Of a stretch of 64,000 bases of DNA, positions 9,208 through 18,367 are shown piece by piece. Positions within the stretch are counted from its first letter, which is position 1; each line of letters begins with the position of its first letter. The notes below the pieces were generated by a model. The model did not search any database. It was given only the letters and a program-made list of their open reading frames with translations, and was not told the origin of the DNA. Source of the stretch: JANMDU01 sp031376455 (lineage in GTDB: Bacteria; Pseudomonadota; Gammaproteobacteria; Burkholderiales; Burkholderiaceae_C). Location of the stretch: the NCBI GenBank assembly GCA_031376455.1, contig JANMDU010000001.1, positions 136,100 to 200,099 of the forward strand, written 5' to 3'. A program made the position numbers and the translations under genes.

Positions 9208-9491
9208 GGAGAAATCTTTTCAGGAGAAGCAGATGAGGTGAGGGACGTGAATAACGAATTTGCTTTGCCTGCTGTCGGCACTGGATCGTGGCCACCTGCG
9301 CACCAAGGGTGGCAACGCACCAGGCGGCGCGCTGTCAGATAGCTGCCGTGCGCTGCACCATGTTGCTGCAATGCTTCGAGCGCATAGGCTGAGCAGGTCG
9401 GTGTGAAACGGCAGGCGCTTCCTAGCCACGGGCTTAAAAACCAGCGGTAGCCCTGTACGATGCCAATAAGAATTTTTTGCAAGATATTCAT
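9204..9491 (-). CDS. yidD: Membrane protein insertion efficiency factor YidD
   Basis: YidD is a small membrane-associated protein that aids YidC-dependent insertion. The 95-residue product shows the family core YRWFLSPWLGSACRFTPTCS, followed by SAYALEALQQHG and RLVRCHPWCAGGHDPVP with the conserved cysteines. It overlaps both rnpA upstream and yidC downstream by a few bases, which fits the universal rpmH-rnpA-yidD-yidC order. Confidence 0.95.
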   Translation of the reverse strand: MNILQKILIGIVQGYRWFLSPWLGSACRFTPTCSAYALEALQQHGAAHGSYLTARRLVRCHPWCAGGHDPVPTAGKANSLFTSLTSSASPEKISP

Positions 9492-9901
9492 GCAATGTGT
9501 GCTTGTGGCAATTTACCAAACAAACCGATCAACTCTTCTCGCACGGCACGTTTCAAAGCGGCTGATGTGGCACTGGGAAAGTGTTCGCGTGAAAACGTGT
9601 TTGCCAAACGAAGTACGAAACATGCGTCGGGTAACTGAGATTGAAGTTCGCTGGACACGGCGTAGATCTGGCGCTTGATGGTGTTGCGTGTGACAGCGCG
9701 TTTGGCCCAACGCTTGGGACAAATCACCCCAACCATGGTCACTTGGCTTTTGCTTGCAGCAACATTCAGCAAAACACTGCGAGGCGCCATATGTAACGCG
9801 AAGTGTGTACTTCGCCAAATACCTGTAGGCTGCACTGCTTTTTGTTTGCTTGCATCCAGCACGGCAGCAAACTGCTCGGCGGTCTTCAGGCGAGGCAGCA
9901 A
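9488..9901 (-). CDS. rnpA: Ribonuclease P protein component
   Basis: RnpA is the protein subunit that helps the RNase P ribozyme remove tRNA 5' leaders. The 137-residue basic protein has the RNR motif KRWAKRAVTRNTIKRQIY. The only plausible start near rpmH is a TTG at 9901, giving MLPRLKTAEQF, which resembles the normal family start. No good ribosome-binding site is visible, so expression is probably coupled to rpmH 27 bases upstream. Confidence 0.92.
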   Translation of the reverse strand: MLPRLKTAEQFAAVLDASKQKAVQPTGIWRSTHFALHMAPRSVLLNVAASKSQVTMVGVICPKRWAKRAVTRNTIKRQIYAVSSELQSQLPDACFVLRLANTFSREHFPSATSAALKRAVREELIGLFGKLPQAHIA

Positions 9902-9928
9902 GGCAATGTCAGCTAAGGCGTGTCAGAT

Positions 9929-10063
9929 TTAGACAGCGAGGCGTTTGCGGCCTTTGGCACGGCGTGCATTGATCACTGCGCGACCGCCTTTGGTTTTCAT
10001 GCGCACAAGGAAACCGTGGGTACGTGCGCGGCGAGTTTTAGAGGGTTGATAAGTACGTTTCAT
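9929..10063 (-). CDS. rpmH: 50S ribosomal protein L34
   Basis: This 44-residue, strongly basic protein starts MKRTYQPSKTRRARTHGF and ends RRAKGRKRLAV, a textbook L34. It is the first gene of the minus-strand block running away from the origin. Confidence 0.97.
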   Translation of the reverse strand: MKRTYQPSKTRRARTHGFLVRMKTKGGRAVINARRAKGRKRLAV

Positions 10064-10452
10064 GATTCATGCGTCCTGAGCGGGGCTGATGGATGACTAT
10101 GCTTTAACAAACAGACTTGTAGCGGATGCCTCAAGTCGTCCAAAGCGCAACCCACAATTATCGCAGATTTCATGGCTCTGCTTCGTTTTGACAGTCCTTC
10201 CGCGTCGTGTTTCTCATGATGTGACAAGCATTTGTCTGCTATATCGCGTGTGTTTTCACAAGCGCATTTTTATCCATCCTCAATAGATCAAGAGCTATTT
10301 ACCTCGGGCGCATCGTAAGCACACACTTACATCTTTTTGTTATGTATTTTTATGTCAATACACCTGTGGATAACTGTATTTTCTGCCTACAATACATCTC
10401 CCGTTAGAGCGATTTATCCACAATTATTTTAAAAAAGCTTTGAGTTGCAAGA
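10064..10452. other. rpmH-dnaA intergenic region with DnaA boxes (part of origin region)
   Basis: This 389-base gap is flanked by divergent rpmH and dnaA. It contains two consensus DnaA boxes, TGTGGATAA at 10365-10373 and TTATCCACA at 10414-10422, in a locally A+T-rich stretch directly ahead of dnaA. They could serve dnaA autoregulation, replication initiation or both. I see no small gene here. Confidence 0.7.
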
Positions 10453-11985
10453 ATGACCGAAGGGCATGCCTTTTTATCACCCGCCGAATCTGCTGATCTC
10501 GTCTTGGATGCTTCTGGTTTAACGCGCCCCAGCACATCCAATTCATCAAGTACTCTTCTTTTCGAAGCAGCCCAGTTATGGCCGATGTGCCTTGCAGCGC
10601 TGGCGCAAGATCTGCCTGAGCAGCAATACATCACGTGGATCAAGCCCTTGTCCGCTGCGGTAAGCAGCGATCTCTCCAAGCTTACCGTCTTGGTAGCCAA
10701 CCGCTTTAAACTCGATTGGGTGCGCGCGCAATATGCAACCAAGATCGCGGTTTGCGCCGAGCGCATTTGTCGTGAAGCAACGGGTCAGGGCATTAGTTTA
10801 GAGTTAGCACTTGCTCCGCGAGAGTCCCATATGAGGCCTTTCTCTTCTCAAAGCTCTGCGCTTTCTTTTCCTTCTCCAATCAGCTTGTTGCAAAACACCA
10901 ACGGGCTCAACTCATCCAGCACAACACCAGCCTTGTTGAACGAGGATGATGCTGCCGGTGGTTTCAAATCTCGTGTCAACACGGCGCTAAGCTTCGAAAC
11001 TCTGGTCGAAGGCTCAGCCAACCGAATGGCGCGCGCTGCGGCAATGCATATCTCCAATAACCTTGGGGCTCTTTACAACCCCTTGTTTATTTATGGTGGC
11101 GTTGGTTTGGGTAAAACACATTTGCTACACGCTATTGGCAACCAATTGCTGGCCAACAAGCCATGCGCAAAAGTCTTGTACATTCATGCTGAGCAATTTG
11201 TCTCGGACGTTGTACGCGCCTATCAGCGCAAGACGTTTGACGAATTTAAAGCACGTTATCACCAGCTTGATTTGCTGATGATCGATGATGTGCAATTCTT
11301 CGCCAATAAAGATCGCACACAAGAAGAATTCTTCAATGCCTTCGAGGCTTTACTAGCCAAGAAGAGCCATATCGTGATGACGTCAGACACCTATCCCAAG
11401 GGGTTGACAGACATGCATGAGCGCTTGGTTTCGCGTTTTGACTCTGGGTTGTCTGTAGCTATCGAACCGCCTGAGCTAGAAATGCGCGTAGCCATTCTGA
11501 TCAACAAAGCAATTTCTGAAGGTGCGTCAATGCCCGAAGAGGTCGCTTTCTTTGTTGCCAAAAACGTGCGCTCCAATGTGCGTGAGCTCGAAGGCGCCTT
11601 GCGCAAAATTCTGGCCTATTCAAGGTTTAACCAAAAAGAAGTGTCGATTCCACTAGCGCGTGAGGCCTTGCGAGACCTGCTTTCTATCCAAAACCGCCAG
11701 ATCGGTATTGAGAATATTCAAAAGACTGTCGCCGATTTCTACAAAATCAAGGTGGCGGATATGTATTCCAAGAAAAGACCGGCCTCGATTGCACGCCCGC
11801 GCCAGATCGCCATGTATTTAGCCAAAGAACTTACGCAAAAAAGCCTGCCAGAGATTGGCGAGCTCTTTGGTGGCCGGGATCACACGACCGTGCTGCATGC
11901 TGTGCGAAAAATTGGTACCGAACGGCAACTGTTGCCTGAGCTCAACCAACAGTTACATGTCCTTGAGCAAACCCTGAAAGGCTAG
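10453..11985 (+). CDS. dnaA: Chromosomal replication initiator DnaA
   Basis: DnaA binds 9-bp boxes at the origin and opens the DNA as an ATP-bound filament. The 510-residue product has domain I (LWPMCLAALAQDLPEQQY, from about 42), a variable linker (about 120-175), and the AAA+ domain with Walker A GGVGLGKT at 215-222 and LLMIDDVQFF. Domain IV carries the DnaA signature RDHTTVLHAVRKI. About 40 residues precede domain I; I recall comparable leaders in related bacteria, so the ATG at 10453 is kept. Confidence 0.97.
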   Translation: MTEGHAFLSPAESADLVLDASGLTRPSTSNSSSTLLFEAAQLWPMCLAALAQDLPEQQYITWIKPLSAAVSSDLSKLTVLVANRFKLDWVRAQYATKIAVCAERICREATGQGISLELALAPRESHMRPFSSQSSALSFPSPISLLQNTNGLNSSSTTPALLNEDDAAGGFKSRVNTALSFETLVEGSANRMARAAAMHISNNLGALYNPLFIYGGVGLGKTHLLHAIGNQLLANKPCAKVLYIHAEQFVSDVVRAYQRKTFDEFKARYHQLDLLMIDDVQFFANKDRTQEEFFNAFEALLAKKSHIVMTSDTYPKGLTDMHERLVSRFDSGLSVAIEPPELEMRVAILINKAISEGASMPEEVAFFVAKNVRSNVRELEGALRKILAYSRFNQKEVSIPLAREALRDLLSIQNRQIGIENIQKTVADFYKIKVADMYSKKRPASIARPRQIAMYLAKELTQKSLPEIGELFGGRDHTTVLHAVRKIGTERQLLPELNQQLHVLEQTLKG

Positions 11986-12345
11986 TCTGCTTTGCATCAG
12001 TCTTTGTCATTAAAAACCGCTGTTTACCGGCAAAAATATTGCGCGGCATGCTATCAATTTAGGACTTTTCAGGCGAAAATGGTCGATGCTGTCAATATAC
12101 ACTTTAGATCATTGAATAAAGCTGGGGATAGTTGTAGAACAAGTAGTCGGTTATACACAAGGCACGTCTTTTTCCAATTGTTATTCATATTGATCGCCTT
12201 TCATAAAACACGTTTATACACAGACTTATCACACCGCTAAACCCATGATTTTTCAGGCGAAAATACGCTTATCCCCACAAAAGCATCACCCTTACTACTA
12301 CTACTATCTTTATTAATTGATTTAAAGAACAAGAGACTGAACAAC
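11986..12345. other. dnaA-dnaN intergenic region: DnaA boxes and paired 15-bp repeats (candidate oriC)
   Basis: This 360-base gap holds a degenerate SIA element just after dnaA (12026-12065). It also holds two DnaA boxes of the form TTATACACA at 12151-12159 and 12214-12222, weaker box-like words at 12226 and 12269, and an A+T-rich stretch before dnaN (about 12300-12330). Two identical copies of TTTTCAGGCGAAAAT (12066-12080 and 12250-12264) bracket the boxes. Each has self-complementary 5-base arms. The arrangement suits the second half of a bipartite origin. Confidence 0.65.
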
Positions 12346-13452
12346 ATGATCGTACTCAAGGCAACCCAAGACAAGCTGCTCGCGCTCCTGCAATCCGTTT
12401 GCGGTATTGTGGAGCGTCGTCATACTTTGCCAATTTTGGCAAACGTGTTGTTGCGAAAGACGGGCGAGACCATGCAACTTACCACGAGCGATTTAGAAAT
12501 TCAGATCCGCACATCAGCGACGATGGATGGTGATGTTGGCAATTTCTCTACGACGGTGGGCGCACGTAAGCTCATCGATATTTTGCGCACCATGCCGGCC
12601 GATCAGACCGTCTCGATCGAATCGAGTGCCAGCAAATTGATCTTAAAAGGCGGTAAAAGCAAGTTTACTTTACAGACTTTGGCTGCCGAAGATTTCCCAT
12701 TGGTGCAAGAAGTAGCTAACTTTGGACCTGCTTTTTCTGTGCCACAAAAGACATTGAAAAGCCTTCTTGCACAAGTATCGTTTTCCATGGCAGTGCATGA
12801 CATTCGCTATTATTTAAATGGCATTCTGTTCGTCGCCGAAGGTAAACAGCTCGCCATCGTCGCTACAGATGGTCACCGTCTCGCTTTCGCCTCCGCCCAG
12901 CTCGATGTTGAGGTGCCTAAGCAAGAGGTGATCTTGCCGCGAAAGACGGTGCTCGAATTGCAGCGCCTGCTCTCCGATAGCGAAGGTGAGATCAACATGC
13001 AATTCGCGGGTAACCAAGCTAAATTCAGTTTTGGCGAAATGGAATTTGTCACCAAATTAGTCGAAGGAAAATTCCCAGACTACAACCGAGTGATCCCAAA
13101 GAACCACAAAAACATCATCACTGTCGGTCGTGCAGCGTTACTCGCTACCCTTCAACGCACAGCTATCCTCACCAGTGATAAATTCAAAGGTGTGCGCCTC
13201 AATATTGATCCCGGCACATTGCGCGTCGCAGCCAACAATGCCGAGCAAGAAGAAGCGGTGGACGAGATTGATATCGATTACACAGGCGACAGCATTGAGG
13301 TTGGTTTCAATGTGACTTACCTCATCGACGTCTTGGCTAACATGGATCAAGAGATGGCGCGCATTGAGTTGTCGGATTCCAACAGCTCGGCACTGTTCAC
13401 GTTACCGGATGACAGCAGTTTTAAATATGTTGTGATGCCAATGAGGATTTGA
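12346..13452 (+). CDS. dnaN: DNA polymerase III beta sliding clamp
   Basis: DnaN is the ring-shaped clamp that keeps the replicative polymerase on DNA and recruits many partners. The 368-residue length and the three repeated clamp domains are typical. Family marks include the start MIVLKATQDKLLALLQSVCG, RRHTLPILANVL, ATDGHRLA and the C-terminal FTLPDDSSFKYVVMPMRI. It follows dnaA in the conserved order. Confidence 0.97.
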   Translation: MIVLKATQDKLLALLQSVCGIVERRHTLPILANVLLRKTGETMQLTTSDLEIQIRTSATMDGDVGNFSTTVGARKLIDILRTMPADQTVSIESSASKLILKGGKSKFTLQTLAAEDFPLVQEVANFGPAFSVPQKTLKSLLAQVSFSMAVHDIRYYLNGILFVAEGKQLAIVATDGHRLAFASAQLDVEVPKQEVILPRKTVLELQRLLSDSEGEINMQFAGNQAKFSFGEMEFVTKLVEGKFPDYNRVIPKNHKNIITVGRAALLATLQRTAILTSDKFKGVRLNIDPGTLRVAANNAEQEEAVDEIDIDYTGDSIEVGFNVTYLIDVLANMDQEMARIELSDSNSSALFTLPDDSSFKYVVMPMRI

Positions 13453-13471
13453 TGTTGGTTTTAAGCCAGAT

Positions 13472-13506
13472 GGCAAATGGGGGCTACGGTCCCCTTGCCT
13501 GTTTTT
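13472..13506 (+). terminator. Candidate intrinsic terminator/attenuator between dnaN and gyrB
   Basis: A GC-rich stem forms from GGCAA..GGGG and CCCCTTGCC around a short loop, with a two-base bulge, and is followed by TGTTTTT. It starts about 20 bases past the dnaN stop. It may end or attenuate dnaN transcripts before gyrB. Confidence 0.6.
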
Positions 13507-13547
13507 AGAGTTTGAGAAATTGTCATTTTTAGTGAATTGAGAGCCAG

Positions 13548-16115
13548 ATGAGTGAGCCTACCAACAACCCAAATAATGCCAAAGAGCCCGTTGATAACAG
13601 CGTGAAAGCCAGCCCTTCCACGGCGGCCGGCAGTGCGGAATACGGGTCTGAGTCGATCCAGATCCTTGAAGGCTTGGAAGCTGTACGCAAGCGTCCTGGC
13701 ATGTACATTGGCGATACATCAGACGGCACGGGCTTGCACCATTTGGTGTTTGAGGTGGTAGACAACTCGATTGATGAAGCGCTCGCAGGTCATTGCGACG
13801 ATATCGTCGTCACCATTCATACCGACAATTCGATCAGTGTGGTGGACAACGGACGCGGTATTCCTACTGGCGTGAAAATGGACGACAAGCACGAGCCTAA
13901 GCGTTCGGCATCTGAGATTGCGCTGACGGAATTGCACGCCGGAGGCAAATTTAACCAAAACAGTTACAAGGTTTCGGGTGGTTTGCACGGCGTAGGCGTG
14001 AGCTGTGTGAACGGGCTATCGAAGTGGTTACGGCTGACCGTGCGCCGCGAAGGGCAGATGCATCAGTTGGAGTTTGCGCAAGGGGCAGTGCAAAACCGCA
14101 TCATTGAAAAGCGCGAGGGTGTAGAAGTCTCGCCCATGCGTGTCTCTGGGCAAACAGAGAAGCGCGGCACAGAAGTACATTTCTTGCCCGATACAGAAAT
14201 CTTCACGCAAAACCACGAATTTCACTACGAAATCTTGGCCAAGCGTCTGCGCGAGCTGAGCTTTTTGAACAATGGCGTGCGGATTCGTTTGCATGATGAG
14301 CGCAGCGGCAAGAGCGATGATTTCGCGGGCGCGGGCGGTGTGAAGGGCTTTGTGGAATACATCAACGGCGCCAAGAAAGTGCTGCACCCCACCACCTTCA
14401 GCGCGATGGGCGAGCGCCCAGCAGACAGCTATGGCGGCATCCCCGGCACGCATATCGGCGTGGAAGTGTCGATGCAGTGGAACGAGAGCTATAACGAAAA
14501 CGTGCTCTGCTTTACCAACAACATTCCTCAGCGCGACGGCGGCACACACCTGACCGGCCTGCGCTCCGCGATGACGCGTGTGATCAGTAAATACATTGAA
14601 GTCAGCGAGATGGCGAAGAAAGCAAAAGTCGAGATCAGCGGCGACGATATGCGCGAGGGTTTGTGTTGCGTGCTGAGTGTGAAAGTGCCTGAGCCAAAAT
14701 TCTCGAGCCAAACCAAAGACAAACTGGTGAGCAGCGAAGTGCGCGCGCCGGTGGAAGACATTGTGGCCAAAGCGCTCACCGACTATTTGGCTGAGCGCCC
14801 GAATGATGCAAAAATCATCTGCGGCAAGATCATTGATGCAGCCCGCGCCCGCGATGCTGCGCGCAAAGCCAGAGAGATGACGCGCCGCAAGGGCGCATTG
14901 GATGGCTTCGGCCTGCCCGGCAAGCTCGCCGATTGCCAAGAAAAAGATGCCTCGCTGTGTGAGATTTACATCGTCGAGGGCGATTCCGCAGGCGGCTCTG
15001 CCAAGCAAGGCCGCGATCGTAAATTCCAAGCGATTCTGCCTCTGCGCGGCAAGATTTTGAACGTCGAAAAAGCCCGCTACGACAAGCTGCTCACCAGCAA
15101 TGAAATCGTCACGCTGATTACCGCGCTTGGCACCGGCATTGGCGCAGTAGGCGGCAGCGATGATTTCAACGTAGACAAGCTGCGCTACCACCGCATCATC
15201 ATCATGACCGACGCTGACGTGGACGGCGCGCACATTCGCACCTTGCTGCTCACCTTCTTCTATCGCCAAATGCCCGCCTTGGTCGAGCGCGGCCACATCT
15301 ACATTGCGCAGCCGCCGCTTTATAAGGTGAAGCACGGCAAGGCCGAGCAATACCTCAAAGATGGGAACGATCTCGATGCTTATTTGCTGCGCGTTGCCAT
15401 GGACGGCGCAAAGCTCGTGCCTGGTAAAGATAAAGCGGTGATCCAAGGCGACACCTTGCTAGAAATCGCCCGCAAATACCAGCTCGCGCATGCCGTGATT
15501 GGCCGCTTGTCTAACTGGATGGATGGCGAAGCGCTGCATGCCATCATGAATGGCGTGGCGCTGAATTTGGACACGATGGCCGACGCAGAAAAATCCGCTG
15601 CCGCATTACAGGGTGGCCTGCACGCAGCAACAGTGGCCGCCGTGTTTGACGCGCGCACAGACAAGCATGTGCTCACCATCACGCGCCGCGTGCATGGCAA
15701 CGACAAGCTCTCCACCATTACCGCAGACTTCGTGCATGGCGGCGACTATGCCGCGCTCGTTGATGCGGCGCTGACCTTTCAAGGCTTGGTGACAGACGGC
15801 GCGCTTGTACAGCGAGGCGAAGGCGAACGCCAAAAAGAAAGCAAAGTCGCCGATTTCCGCGAAGCCATGCAATGGCTCATTGGCGAAGCCGAGCGCTCCA
15901 CCAGCCGCCAGCGCTACAAGGGCTTGGGCGAGATGAACCCCGAGCAACTCTGGGAAACCACCATGGACCCAACTGTGCGCCGCCTGCTCAAAGTGCAAAT
16001 TGAAGATGCCATCGAAGCCGACCGCGTGTTCACCACCCTCATGGGCGACGAGGTCGAGCCGCGCAGACAGTTCATTGAAGACAATGCGCTGAGGGCGATG
16101 AATATTGATGTGTAA
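13548..16115 (+). CDS. gyrB: DNA gyrase subunit B
   Basis: GyrB is the ATPase subunit of gyrase, which introduces negative supercoils. The 855-residue product has the GHKL ATP site (EVVDNSIDEA, DNGRGIPTG, GGLHGVGVSCVN). The Toprim domain carries EGDSAGGSAKQGRDR and DADVDGAHIRTLLLTFFYR. The C-terminal tail includes QRYKGLGEMNPEQLWETTMD. The end of this gene has a decayed duplicate about 650 bases downstream (16701-16766). Confidence 0.97.
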   Translation: MSEPTNNPNNAKEPVDNSVKASPSTAAGSAEYGSESIQILEGLEAVRKRPGMYIGDTSDGTGLHHLVFEVVDNSIDEALAGHCDDIVVTIHTDNSISVVDNGRGIPTGVKMDDKHEPKRSASEIALTELHAGGKFNQNSYKVSGGLHGVGVSCVNGLSKWLRLTVRREGQMHQLEFAQGAVQNRIIEKREGVEVSPMRVSGQTEKRGTEVHFLPDTEIFTQNHEFHYEILAKRLRELSFLNNGVRIRLHDERSGKSDDFAGAGGVKGFVEYINGAKKVLHPTTFSAMGERPADSYGGIPGTHIGVEVSMQWNESYNENVLCFTNNIPQRDGGTHLTGLRSAMTRVISKYIEVSEMAKKAKVEISGDDMREGLCCVLSVKVPEPKFSSQTKDKLVSSEVRAPVEDIVAKALTDYLAERPNDAKIICGKIIDAARARDAARKAREMTRRKGALDGFGLPGKLADCQEKDASLCEIYIVEGDSAGGSAKQGRDRKFQAILPLRGKILNVEKARYDKLLTSNEIVTLITALGTGIGAVGGSDDFNVDKLRYHRIIIMTDADVDGAHIRTLLLTFFYRQMPALVERGHIYIAQPPLYKVKHGKAEQYLKDGNDLDAYLLRVAMDGAKLVPGKDKAVIQGDTLLEIARKYQLAHAVIGRLSNWMDGEALHAIMNGVALNLDTMADAEKSAAALQGGLHAATVAAVFDARTDKHVLTITRRVHGNDKLSTITADFVHGGDYAALVDAALTFQGLVTDGALVQRGEGERQKESKVADFREAMQWLIGEAERSTSRQRYKGLGEMNPEQLWETTMDPTVRRLLKVQIEDAIEADRVFTTLMGDEVEPRRQFIEDNALRAMNIDV

Positions 16116-16154
16116 GCGCCATACCGAAGAACGACAGCGATAACGACAGCGACC

Positions 16155-16421
16155 ATGCCCGTCATATCCTACTTCTTCGGTATTTACATCCGCATGTATC
16201 ACGCTGATCACCCGCCTGCGCATTTCCACGTTGAATACCAAGGGCACGAAGCCTTTGTGAGCATCTTGACGGGTGAGGTGCAAAAAGGCCACTTACCGAC
16301 CAAGGCCGCCCGCATTGTGCGAGAGTGGGCGTTGGAGCACCAAGAAGAGCTGATGACAAATTGGCAGAGAGCAGTTAACCTTATGCCTTTGGAGCGCATC
16401 CCAGGAGCCGACAATGATTAA
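16155..16421 (+). CDS. DUF4160 family protein
   Basis: This 88-residue protein starts MPVISYFFGIYIRMYHADHP and contains PPAHFHVEYQGHEA, the hallmark of the DUF4160 family. These proteins are nearly always paired with a DUF2442 partner, as here, and are suspected toxin-antitoxin-like modules; their activity is not established to my knowledge. The gene begins 39 bases after gyrB and overlaps the next gene by 8 bases. Confidence 0.85.
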   Translation: MPVISYFFGIYIRMYHADHPPAHFHVEYQGHEAFVSILTGEVQKGHLPTKAARIVREWALEHQEELMTNWQRAVNLMPLERIPGADND

Positions 16422-16683
16422 GATTGTTCACGCACGTTGGATCAAAGATCAGCAAATTGCTTTGACGTTTTCAGACGGCAGCGAGGGCGTGTATGACTTT
16501 GCTTCTCTGCTTGCGTTTAAGACACCGCTGACTCAGCCTTTGCAGGATACCGCCGCATTTCAAAAGTTCTTCTTAGAGCTGGGTGCGCTGTGCTGGCGGC
16601 ATGGATTGGAGTTTAGCGCTGACAAACTTCACGCAGACTTAGTGGCAGCTAATTTATTGCATCAGGCGGCAGAGGCCGCATGA
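16414..16683 (+). CDS. DUF2442 family protein
   Basis: An 89-residue protein with the DUF2442 pattern, including LTFSDGSEGVYDFASLL and a C-terminal CWRHGLEFSADKLH. It overlaps the DUF4160 gene, so the two are co-translated. The role is unknown; it may be the DNA-binding or antitoxin half of a two-gene module. The stop is followed by the gyrB-like relic. Confidence 0.85.
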   Translation: MIKIVHARWIKDQQIALTFSDGSEGVYDFASLLAFKTPLTQPLQDTAAFQKFFLELGALCWRHGLEFSADKLHADLVAANLLHQAAEAA

Positions 16684-16700
16684 CCTTAATAAAGCATGCT

Positions 16701-16766
16701 GAGTCAATCGAAGACACTATAGAAGCTGGCCGTAAGCGCACCCATCTCATGGGCGACAGAGATTGA
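16701..16766 (+). pseudogene. Relic duplicate of the gyrB 3' end
   Basis: Read in one frame, these 66 bases give ESIEDTIEAGRKRTHLMGDRD and a stop. The intact gyrB C-terminal region reads IEDAIEADRVFTTLMGDEVE. The DNA aligns without gaps over about 55 bases, with most differences at third positions, including an identical CTCATGGGCGAC. There is no start codon or upstream coding context, so it is a displaced, diverged fragment. Confidence 0.75.
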
Positions 16767-16777
16767 TGTTTTAGGGC

Positions 16778-18325
16778 ATGCTTAAGCTGATTGATTTATT
16801 TGCGGGTCCTGGAGGGCTTGGTGAAGGTTTTTCTGCGCTAAATAGCGGGTCAACTTTCAAGATAGGCGTTTCAGCGGAAATGGAGGCGAGCGCGCATGCG
16901 ACGCTTACTCTTCGCAGCCTTTACCGACATATTAGGAATAAGGGCGACGCCAAAGCGCTCAGTGCCTACTACGATTACTGCAACTCAGATACAGCACCAC
17001 ACCCATCGACAAAGCTTGAGTCAGCTTGGCAACTAGCCAAAGATGAGGCGCAGCAATTGACTTTAGGTACCAGGGGCGACAATAAAAAGCTTTATGAGCT
17101 GATTCAATGTCGTGGGTTGACAGGCGATGAAACGGTGGTGATAGGTGGACCTCCATGCCAAGCGTATTCATTGGTAGGGCGAGCAAGAAATCAAGGCATC
17201 AAAGACTACGTAGCAGAGGAAGATGCGCGCCATTACCTTTACAAGCAATACCTGCATATCTTGCATAGAGCAAAACCAAGCGTCTTCGTTATGGAGAACG
17301 TAAAAGGAATCTTGTCTTCTAAAATTAATGGGCGAAAGATTTTTTACGACATACTTCGTGATCTAACGAATCCAACTGTCGCTATTGGGGAAAGTGGAGG
17401 GGTCCGTTACACCATCCATTCATTGGTTGTTCCAACTAAGTATGAGCGAGGGATGGCGCCCGAAGATATTAATGCCTCTGACTTTATAGTTCGATCGGAA
17501 GACTTTGGCATACCCCAAACTCGGCATCGAGTAATTTTGCTTGGCGTTCGCGAGGATATGCAATATGACGGAGCACACTTGCTGAAGTCAAGGCCGCAAG
17601 TTACCATAAACGACGCAATTGATGAGCTACCAAATTTGCGCAGCGCTCTTGGCAAAAATGACAGTGCCACTAACTGGCATAAAACCGTTGAAGCGATTGG
17701 GAATTTACTTGTTACTGATGCAAGAACTCGCAGAGATCAAACGACCGCCGCTTTTCTAAAACAAGCAGTAACCAGCTTACAAACAAAGTTAGAGACTGGT
17801 GCACTTCGGCTTAGTCTGCGAGATTACGAACAGACTACGAGTGCTTACTTGCGTTGGGTTCGAGACCATAGAGGACTGAAGGTTTGGCTAAACCATCAGG
17901 CACGCTCGCATATGGATAGTGACCTAGGCCGATATCTTTACGCTGCGGCTTTTGCTGAGCATCATAAAAAATCACCCAAAGGACACGCCGAGTTTCATCT
18001 TACCGGGCTGGCGCCAGCGCACAAGAATTGGACGAGCGGAAAGTTCTCTGATCGGTTTCGTGTACAACTAGTGGGTATACCAAGTACAACCATCACGAGT
18101 CACATATCAAAAGATGGACACTATTTCATCCACCCTGATGCGACACAGTGTAGAAGCCTGACCGTTCGAGAGGCTGCTAGGCTACAAACATTTCCTGATA
18201 ATTATTTTTTTCAAGGTAATAGAACTCAGCAGTACCACCAAGTTGGCAATGCAGTTCCCCCACTTCTTGCAAATCAAATTGCAAAAATTGTTGCCAAAAT
18301 ACTTCGCGAAAATGTCGGCTCTTAG
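16778..18325 (+). CDS. DNA (cytosine-5-)-methyltransferase
   Basis: This 515-residue enzyme transfers a methyl group from S-adenosylmethionine to C5 of cytosine in a specific sequence. Motifs are in the standard order: motif I LIDLFAGPGGLGEGF, catalytic GGPPCQAYS (Cys127), ENV at 173-175, QTRHR at 247-251, a variable target-recognition region (about 260-470), and the C-terminal QVGNAVPPLLA. By eye it is A+T-richer than its neighbours (two sampled lines are 42-48% GC). It ends 42 bases from the convergent AIPR gene and probably protects host DNA from the nuclease encoded opposite. Target sequence unknown. Confidence 0.93.
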   Translation: MLKLIDLFAGPGGLGEGFSALNSGSTFKIGVSAEMEASAHATLTLRSLYRHIRNKGDAKALSAYYDYCNSDTAPHPSTKLESAWQLAKDEAQQLTLGTRGDNKKLYELIQCRGLTGDETVVIGGPPCQAYSLVGRARNQGIKDYVAEEDARHYLYKQYLHILHRAKPSVFVMENVKGILSSKINGRKIFYDILRDLTNPTVAIGESGGVRYTIHSLVVPTKYERGMAPEDINASDFIVRSEDFGIPQTRHRVILLGVREDMQYDGAHLLKSRPQVTINDAIDELPNLRSALGKNDSATNWHKTVEAIGNLLVTDARTRRDQTTAAFLKQAVTSLQTKLETGALRLSLRDYEQTTSAYLRWVRDHRGLKVWLNHQARSHMDSDLGRYLYAAAFAEHHKKSPKGHAEFHLTGLAPAHKNWTSGKFSDRFRVQLVGIPSTTITSHISKDGHYFIHPDATQCRSLTVREAARLQTFPDNYFFQGNRTQQYHQVGNAVPPLLANQIAKIVAKILRENVGS

Positions 18326-18367
18326 TATCCGTAATGAGTGCCATCCGAAGGGCGTCGATATATGCGG

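Noticed and set aside
14028..15446. 472-codon minus-strand open frame opposite gyrB
   Set aside because: It mirrors the gyrB reading frame, has no recognisable domain and lies entirely within a certain gene. It is a codon-bias shadow.
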